The notes beneath the pieces were generated by a model. That model was not told where the DNA came from. It made no database searches and worked only from the letters and a program-made list of their open reading frames with translations. From Gautieria morchelliformis (taxonomy: Eukaryota > Basidiomycota > Agaricomycetes > Gomphales > Gomphaceae): DNA of 64,000 nucleotides. The translations under genes were made by a program, and so were the position numbers. Location: contig WHVA01000240.1 in NCBI GenBank assembly GCA_015179125.1, positions 97,350 through 161,349 on the forward strand, written 5' to 3'. Below, piece by piece: positions 57,315-64,000 of the stretch. The number at the start of each line of letters is the position of its first letter. Position 1 is the stretch's first letter.

Positions 57315-58471
57315 TCACCCTCGTTCTCTGCTTCTGCACCCTCTTCCGCATGCCCTATCTCCACATTGACCAACTCGGTCCCCACCCTGTATCCACCACC
57401 TGACTCGTACCCGCTTCCGCCCCATTCTCCTCCTGCATCCGCCACTCCATTCGGTCCCGGAGTACGTTGTTCCGCCACTGGAACTCCTGCTTGATTTGCT
57501 CCAAAACCGCCACATGACTGTCATCTGGTTTTGGAAAGACAACAGCTGTTGCTGTTGAACTGCCGACATCTCCTCAAGCATGTTCCGGATCCCACGCTGG
57601 GATCTCTGGATACCCCTCAGTGACCCGGCAATGTCAAGCAAAGGTGACACGGTGTTCGATTTCCCAATCGCTGGAACCCCTTCCGCCATCTTCTTCCCGC
57701 TCGGCCCTGGTTTTGACTTAGGGGTTTCTGGCCCCTCGGTCTCGACCTTTCGCCTTTTCCGCTCCACCCTCGCAGAACATCCATCCACGACGCACTGCCT
57801 CTTCTTGTCGTGGCACCGTTCGCAGGCGGTTTCCTGTGGATTTTCTGACCATATGCACTCGAGCCCCTTCACCTTGCATGTGTCGCAGGGGGCCTTTTCT
57901 TCTTCCCCGTCCCTCGTCTTCCGTTTCCGGGTTGCGGGATTCTCCGGTCCCAATTCCCGAAGATCGATGACGCGGGCCATCTTGTTCTTCCTGGCCTGTT
58001 GAAATTCGTCCGCCCTCCTTTTCCGATCCGCCACAAGGTTCAGCACAGGAACTACTTCCTTGTGCTTCCCCTTCCCCTCAGGGACGGCGTACTTTCCGGT
58101 GTGTCTTCCAATTCCGGTTGGATTCGGAATCGACAACCTTCTGGCAAGTTTTTCTGTCAGTCTCGGGACTACGCGCAGAACCTTTCCGACTCACCGGATT
58201 TTCCCGCCTTCTCCGCCACGGCTTTGTCTTCCGCAGCTTTTTTGGCCGCATCCCGCTTCCACGACTCCTCCTCGCGGCGTTTACGGTCACGCTCCTCCTT
58301 CTCCTTCCGCTCCTGTTCCTTCCGCTCCTGTTCCCTGCGCTCTTTCTCCTTGCACTCCTCCTCCAGTCGCTCCCTCTCTTTCCGCGCAGCTTCCTCGGCC
58401 ACCTGTTTTTCAGCCAGCTTCTTCTGCACGAGAAGGTCATCGAAATATTTCTCCATTTCGGCGCTGGACAT
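57315..58471 (-). CDS. antisense Zn2Cys6-cluster protein gene inside gypsy-2
   Basis: Two exons on the strand opposite to gag-pol. Exon 1 (58195-58471) starts MSSAEMEKYFDDLLVQKK and forms a highly charged Glu/Lys/Arg coiled coil. A 41-nt GT-AG intron (58154-58194, GTGAGT...ACAG) restores phase into exon 2, which reads IPNPTGIGRHTGKY, HKEVVPVLNLVADRKR, then a Cys cluster with spacing C-X2-C-X6-C-X10-C-X2-C-X6-C (CDTCKVKGLEC ... CERCHDKKRQC, about 57790-57892). This is the spacing of fungal Zn2Cys6 DNA-binding domains. A Gln/Leu-rich segment follows, then one frame change near 57540. The last part ends at 57355 or 57315. Canonical Ty3/gypsy elements have no such gene. DNA binding is inferred from the motif only. 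Confidence 0.7.
58154..58194 (-). other. spliceosomal intron of the antisense gene
   Basis: On the minus strand it begins GTGAGTCGG and ends CTGACAG, 41 nt. Splicing joins exon 1 (GKSG) in phase to exon 2 (KLARRLSIPN). Without splicing a TAG follows within ten codons. An intron readable only in antisense argues that this strand is, or was, transcribed and translated. Confidence 0.6.
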
Positions 58472-58617
58472 TTTAGTAAGGTCGGTTGGGAGCTCATGAT
58501 GGACAAAGATGAAGACGCATTTGTTTCCCGCCTATCTTTCGAACTCTGACGCGTTTGTTCACAGGTCACGTGATCCGACTTGTGGTCTCGCGGGGCTCGA
58601 CCTTAGAAGGGAGATAC

Positions 58618-59273
58618 TGTTACGACCGTTCATTTCCGACTTCCGACCCTCAGTTCCGCAACACCTTCCGCCCCTCCGATATTTGACATTCCGCCCCTTG
58701 TACATTTCCCTTGTTCTTTCGACTCTATTACTCGGACCCACCGGACCCACCTCACGTTCATCAAGATCATACGTCCGGCCCTCCTTGTGTTTCGTTGTCA
58801 GATATGTTTTCCCGACCCCTTGTTCTTTGCCATTGTTCTACCTTACCCTGAACCCCCCTTGTAGTCCATTGTTCCCAATTAGTTAGTTCCCACGCATTGT
58901 CTACTCGACTTCCGCTTCCCCCGGAATTTGCTTAGTACTACCCCATTACCTGTTGTCTCAGCTCTTGTATAAAAGCCTGTCATGTATGTCTGTTATTCTG
59001 CAATCAGATAATCGCCTTCGATACTTGATTTCCTTCGCTCCATCTCCTGTTCTTAGTACAGCGAGTCTAGCAAGATCTCAGTCCTCTCCGCCTTCCGTCT
59101 TCCGCCTTCCACCTCAGTTCCGACTCAAGTTCTGACCAACTTTGGTTCAGTACTTTCCGACTTCCGACTCAGTTCTGAAATACTTAGGACGATAGTTCAT
59201 TGGGGGCGCAACCTATAAGTTGAAGCCGCTGTCCTTTCCAGTTCCGACTTAGTGGAAATCTCGATACGTAACA
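58618..59273 (+). repeat. gypsy-2 3' LTR
   Basis: It begins TGTTACGACCGTTC and ends CTCGATACGTAACA. It is preceded by a purine-rich GAAGGGAGATAC tract. TTCCG words are dense in its first 80 bp. Confidence 0.9.
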
Positions 59274-62200
59274 ATAAATACCTATGTTGGTGTAAGTCCA
59301 GTCCCTTTGTGAATATGTCCGCTATGTTCTCCTTCGTCGGTATGTACGTAAGTGTTGCCTCGTGAGAGGCCACTTTCTCACGGATGAAGTGATATGCGAC
59401 ATTGATATGTTTGGTACGCGCATGATACATTGCGTCATGCGATAGTGTAATGGCGCCTAGATTGTCTGATCGAAGTGACGTGGGCTGGGCTTGATCTATT
59501 CCTAGCTCTTCGATGAAGCGCCTCAGCCAGATCAATTGCTTGGCGCCCTCGGTAAGTGCATGTATTTGGCCTCGTAGTAGATAACGATCATTCGCTGCTT
59601 CTTCGAACTCCATGCAATGGCTCCCCCTCCTAGTATAGCTACATAGCCACTAATAGACAGTGCGTCGTTTCTATTAGCATAATCTGAGTCAACGAATATT
59701 TCGAGGTCGAGACCAGTGTCTCGTTGGAAGGTTATGCCGTCGTCAGTGACCCTTGAGGTACCTGAGCGCGTGCTTGATCGCCGTCCAGTGCTCGGCTCCG
59801 TAAGTAGTAGTGAATTGGCTCAGATGTTGTATGTAAAGCAAATCAGGTCGCGTGCTGAGTGCTGCATACATTTAGCGATCCGATTGCTTTAGCATAGGGT
59901 ACTTCGGCAGTTGGACCTGTTGAGTCCATGGGTGTTGTGAGTTTGATCATTTTGTGCAGAGGTGTAGATATGGGATGTGCCGTAGTCATGTTGAATCGAT
60001 CGAGTATGATGTCGATGTAATGTCCTTGAGACATAATCAGTGTTCCCTCATCCCTATTCCTCTCAACCCTAATTCCCAAGATTTTCTTCATTTCTCCTAA
60101 ATCTGTTAAAGGGAATTTCCATGAAGCTCCCCCTTGAGCTTAATCATCCCTCCTTTGGAATCAGCAAATAGTCGAAGTCGTCCACGTATACTGATATGAC
60201 TTCGATTGAGTCCTTATCTGCCTGATGTAGACGCATTCATCGGCTGTGCTTTGGTGGAAGCCGAGATCGAGTAGTAATTTGCGTAAGCGCTGATGCCAGC
60301 TCGTCCCGATTGCTTGAGTCCGTAGAGCACTCTGTATATTCTTAGAACACGTCCAGATCCATCATCAAAACCGTCGGGCTGATGCATGTAGATCTCCTCA
60401 TCTATGGTTGAATTGAGATAGGCGCCTTTGACATCCATCATTTCGATTTCCCAATTGAGTGTGTTTGCGATGGCTAATAGAACACGTAGTGAATCGAACT
60501 TGACCACAGGTGAGTTATCTCATAATAATCCATCCCTGGCCTCTGTGTGAATCCTTGAGCCACAACCCTTGCTTTAGCTTTATCGAATTGTCCATCCGGT
60601 TGCGTTTTGACGCGTATACCCATCGGCAACCGATAGCTATTCATCCAGGTGGTAGTTCTGTTAATTCCCATGTTCTTAGCGTCTTATGTTGATCCATTTC
60701 AATTTCCATCGCTTTCTCCCAGATCGGCGCCATCATCACGTGATACCGCCGCTCTGTAATTCTCAGGTTCAGTGACGATTTCTCTCGTTATGTAAACCTG
60801 CTCGGTGCGTCCTGAAATCATTCAGTTTCCAGTAATCCGGACTTTGAGTGATACACGCGCTCCGTCGAATCTGTGGAGCTGGCGCTTGTTCAGGTGGATC
60901 AGGAACGGGGCATGTCTGGGGTGATGACATCTGCGGGGTAGATGGGATCGGGTCGGGCACATGCTCGCGGGTGAGTGCTCCCCTTGAGCCGGTGCCGTAG
61001 TACTGTCATCATCGTCGTTATCCGGGATAGGATAGAGTTTATTGTCACTTTCGTCGAATGTGATATTTCTTGAGATTTGAACGTGCTTTGAGGCTTTATT
61101 GTAATACCTCCAGGCTTTGCATGTTCTGCTACTCCGACGAATATATGTTCTTCTGCCTTTTGGATCAAGTTTAGCTCGATGTTGATCCGGCACCATAACC
61201 CAGCAATTTGTCCCGAATTCTTCTAGACGTGCTATGTTCGGCTTCTTGCCGAATAGTGCTGGAACGGCGTTGCGTCATCTCCAAGCGCTCGCATGGGTGA
61301 TCGATTTTTGATATAACACGCGTAAGCCATGGCCTCGGGCCAGAATATTTTTGGAAGGTTCTTGGCAAATATCATTGCCCGTGCTGCTCGAGTAAGGTCC
61401 GGTTGAGTCGTTCGGCGATTCCATTCTGGGCTGGGGAGTATGGAGCTGTGGTCTCCATGATAATGCCATATTTTGCACAAAATTCCTTGAAAATTTTATT
61501 GACATATTCCCTCCATTATCCAGCGAAACCTCTTCAGTTTCTGCCTGTTTGGGTCTCGAGGAATGCCTTGTACGTCTCGAAGTGCTTGAGCGCTTCATCT
61601 TTGGCGCTCCCAAATAAATACCGTGTACCTAGATTTGATGTCCGTGAAAGAATAGAAGTACTTTTCACGTGATGGTCCCTCGGTCTGGGCAGGCCCCATA
61701 CATCAGATACTTAGGTCACCGACTGTTCTCCAGTGTCCTCGGCTCTTTTGGGGAACAGGCTCCACATGCTGTTGCCTTGTATGCAGCTTTGCACTGGCTC
61801 GGCTCTTTGACTTGTCAATCTCGAGTCCAGTAACTAGGTCGTTAGATTTCAACATTTTATAGAGTTTATGTTGACGTGCCCCAGTATCCTGTGCCATTTG
61901 TCCCATGACCGTCCTTTGCCGCTGCAGCAAAGTCCATGCCTCGACTGATCGAGTGACCCGTGCTTCATACAGAATGCTCCGTGCTTCTGTCCCTGTGCAA
62001 AATAACTCCGGCGCGTGTTTTGAATTCGACGCCGGTGGTAAATGTGGCCGTGTTGCCCTTATCAGTTAGATGCCCTACACTGATAAGGTTGTTCGGCGAT
62101 CTGGCATGCTTGACGTCATGTAGTTCGATCATGTTCATCTTGGCGCCGACCTTGATTCCATGTATATAGTGCCTCGGCTTGTGTTATGTAGTACCGCATC

Positions 62201-63163
62201 AGTGAAATTTCCTTCAATCTCTGATGGTGTCCTCGGCATAGCTAGCGAAATCATTTCGGCTTCGGCTATGTGTGTTGTTGCCGCTGAATCGGCTAACCAG
62301 TCGATGCAGATATAGCACTGTATGCTACCTCCTTAGATACAAATGCGAAGTCCTTTTCTTCTGCTTGTTTAACTTCTTTCTTTGTCTCCCTGATTTGAAC
62401 CATTTGGTGCTTGGCCTTCCTTGCCGCCACCTTTCGCCCAACAGTCCTTCACGTAATGACCCTTCTTGCCGCAATTTCGGCACTTTCCCTTTGTTGCTCC
62501 TGAGTCATCTTTCCTGGGCCTGTGACGTTGTTGCGCCTTAAGCGCCGTCTGCCATGGCCGATACCAGCTTTCCGTGCTCGATCCTCATCGAGGACTCGAG
62601 CTATTAATATATCAGCTGTCGTCCTGGCTCCACTGACGTTTACTGCCGTAATAAACGCCGACCAAGAATCTGGTAATGACGTCAGCAACGTGTTCGAGAA
62701 CTCGGTGTCACTGATGTAATGTCCTCGGCCATTAGTTCCTGTTGAATGCCGCGGAGCTTTGTACGTGCTCCTCCATGTTCGCGCCGTCCTCGGCAAGCGT
62801 CCGGAAGAAATCTCTTTGGAGATTTACAATTCTCACGCTCCCTTAGATCGAATATTGCTTGTAAACTAGTCCATACAGCGAATGCAGACATCATCTGATT
62901 GATGTAAACTAGTTGTTCATCGGCGACTCTGAGGCAAATCTCTTTTCTAGCTTTCTTGTCCTTCCTTCTCCAATCGTCGATTCCTGCTGCTCGGTCGCAG
63001 TGACGTTGTCGGCATCTGCCGGTCTTGGTTCCGTCTCCTGCCGATAGCCACGTCCCACAGATCTAATCATCAAGTATCCACTCGAGCCGCTGGCGCCACG
63101 CTGCGTAATTATCCCCGTTCAAGGGGATCGATCTTGTACGTGTTATTGCTACTCGACATCATT
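59274..63163 (-). pseudogene. copia-2 gag-pol, 3' end cut by gypsy-2
   Basis: Minus-strand Ty1/copia. Gag starts at 63163 (MMSSSNNTYKIDPLERG), followed by frameshifted gag. The zinc knuckle CRNCGKKGHYVKDC is at 62442-62482. Integrase has LDNGG near 61510. The integrase C-terminal KAEEHIFVGVAEHAKPW is near 61150. Reverse transcriptase has GAYLNSTIDEEIYMHQP and YVDD at 60177-60188. RNase H is at 59530-59640, ending HQHRYL at 59274-59300, where gypsy-2 begins. Many one-base changes are present. This copy is related to copia-1 and supplies its missing N-terminal half for comparison. CTCGGC/GCCGAG words are frequent in 61700-62830. Confidence 0.85.
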
Positions 63164-63250
63164 GATCGGTATTGAGTTGTGATGGAGTATAGGTAATAGT
63201 TGGAGTAAGTTAGATTTGTAGTAGTTTAGTTATGCGCGGGGCCCATAACC

Positions 63251-63370
63251 TGTGGAACGAAGGAGTAATAATGATCTGTTATATCACGATCTACTTGAGA
63301 TCGTCTGCCTTTATATCTAAGAGTGAAACGGGGGCAGTGGGTTGTGGGCGCCGCTGACTAATAATGTTAC
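63251..63370 (-). repeat. copia-2 5' LTR end and primer-binding region
   Basis: On the minus strand the sequence ends CTCCTTCGTTCCACA at 63251, matching the copia-1 LTR end TTCCTTTGTTCTACA. It is followed by GGTTATGGGCCCCGC, the expected place of the primer-binding site. A GATATAAAGGCAG promoter-like word lies at about 63308-63318. The left LTR boundary near 63370 is not clear. Confidence 0.6.
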
Positions 63371-63588
63371 GTAAAAATTAGGTCAGCGGAGCGAGCGGCG
63401 CAGCCGCGAGCCCTAGGCCCTGGCCCAGCCCAGACCAACCGGTCTCTGGGCTTGCCGGTACAGCGCTGGGTGACCTGGCAGACGCTGCGCAGCCGGTCCC
63501 CTCTGCCCTCCTTCTACCATCATCCCATCCCATCCCATCCTCCCACCACCTGCATCCCTTCCATTAACATCCTATCTAGGTTCTTTCT
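63371..63588. other. unassigned GC-rich stretch
   Basis: No gene recognised. It contains GC-rich palindromic words (CGGCGCAGCCGCG) and a short (ATCCC)n run near 63522-63540. Confidence 0.4.
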
Positions 63589-64000
63589 GGTGAGTTTGAT
63601 GCTACTGAAATGTTGGTTATTTATAATTTCGCTTTTTTGGCCTTTTTTAGGCACTTTTCAAGTGATATTTGTCCTGTCACTGCTGCACTGAGTACCTGGG
63701 TGTTTCTGGTGAGTGTTATGCTGCTTGTATCTGCCTTTTCCTGATGCTTTGTGTCCTTATTTGCTATAATTTCGTGATGCTTATTTGTTCTTATTGCTAT
63801 AATTTCGCTTTTTTGGCATTTTTTAGGCACTTTTCAAGTGACATTCTTCCTGTCACTGCTGCACTGAGTACCTGGGTGTTTCTGGTGAGTGTTATGGTAT
63901 TGTATCTGCCTTTTCTTGATGCTTATTGTGTTCTTATTTGCTATAATTTCGCTTTTTTGGCATTTTTTAGGCACTTTTCAAGTGATATTTGTCCTGTCAC
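63589..64000 (+). repeat. tandem exon-intron-like repeat, continuing past the window
   Basis: A 58-bp segment starting GCACTTTTCAAGTGA and ending GGGTGTTTCTG occurs at 63651, 63827 and (partial) 63971. Each is followed by GTGAGT and an AT-rich spacer ending TTGGCATTTTTTAG, that is, consensus-like splice donor and acceptor. Unit lengths are 176 and 144 bp; the difference is an internal duplication of the GCTATAATTTCG stretch in the first spacer. An incomplete spacer precedes at 63591-63650. One frame of the 58-bp segment is open (HFSSDICPVTAALSTWVFL). Confidence 0.65.

Larger units (their letters stand above)
51388..59273 (+). mobile_element. gypsy-2, TTCCG-rich chromovirus with antisense gene
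   Basis: Complete two-LTR layout: 5' LTR 51388-52049, gag-pol-chromodomain 52083-57162, antisense accessory gene 57315-58471, 3' LTR 58618-59273. The plus strand is saturated with TTCCG in every part, LTRs included. I count five within 58633-58695 and eight within 55561-56100. Flanking five bases do not match (CCAGT versus ATAAA), so the insertion junction has been altered. Its right end interrupts copia-2. Confidence 0.9.

Overview
The window looks like a transposon-rich segment of a basidiomycete (Agaricomycetes-type) nuclear genome. The sequence signs are short GT-AG introns of about 40-65 nt, a FunK1-type kinase relic, chromodomain-bearing Ty3/gypsy elements, Ty1/copia elements, a KDZ-associated gene relic and an intron-containing DDE transposase. 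No ordinary housekeeping gene is visible. I see no bacterial operon features, rRNA, convincing tRNA or CRISPR array.

Layout, left to right: 2-1944 decayed FunK1 kinase gene (+); 2143-3346 intron-containing DDE transposase (-); 3605-5703 low-complexity ORF, a probable solo LTR and a copia LTR remnant. 5704-38063 is an array of five directly repeated units. Each unit carries, on the minus strand, an 11-exon gene for a secreted-signal, Cys-rich-ectodomain, seven-transmembrane receptor-like protein (copies at 6956-9165, 12636-13837, 18581-20773, 27245-29434, 33754-35967), flanked by two conserved blocks that I call A and C. The array has been invaded by a MITE with a 3-bp target duplication (9578-9989), solo LTRs with perfect 5-bp duplications (16683-17727, 25763-26250, 31180-31419), a gypsy-1 fragment (13838-15472), a copia element (15473-26665), a LINE ORF1 fragment and gypsy-3 (22278-25678). 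The copia reading frame is interrupted by a precise 7.46-kb block carrying receptor copy 3, the LINE piece and gypsy-3.

38112-42278 holds a KDZ-associated gene relic (split by another solo LTR of the 25763 family), tandem repeats, a foldback structure around a copia LTR remnant and an N-terminal gene fragment. 42279-51304 is a nearly complete minus-strand chromovirus (gypsy-1) with an extra long coding region between the chromodomain and the 3' LTR. 51388-59273 is gypsy-2, a plus-strand chromovirus with both LTRs and an antisense, intron-containing gene for a Zn2Cys6-cluster protein. 59274-63370 is a minus-strand copia element truncated by gypsy-2. 63589-64000 is a tandem repeat whose unit looks like an exon plus an intron.

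The most interesting signals are three. (1) The five-copy 7TM receptor array with conserved flanks. (2) Gypsy-2, saturated on both coding and LTR sequence with the word TTCCG/CGGAA while encoding in antisense a Zn2Cys6 protein, a class that typically reads CGG triplets; this suggests, as inference only, a self-recognition or anti-silencing-like system. The related gypsy-3 shows a different dominant word, CCGAG/CTCGG. (3) The clean insertion of a composite 7.46-kb genomic block into a copia reading frame. Almost every coding region here carries at least one visible lesion, so function should not be assumed.
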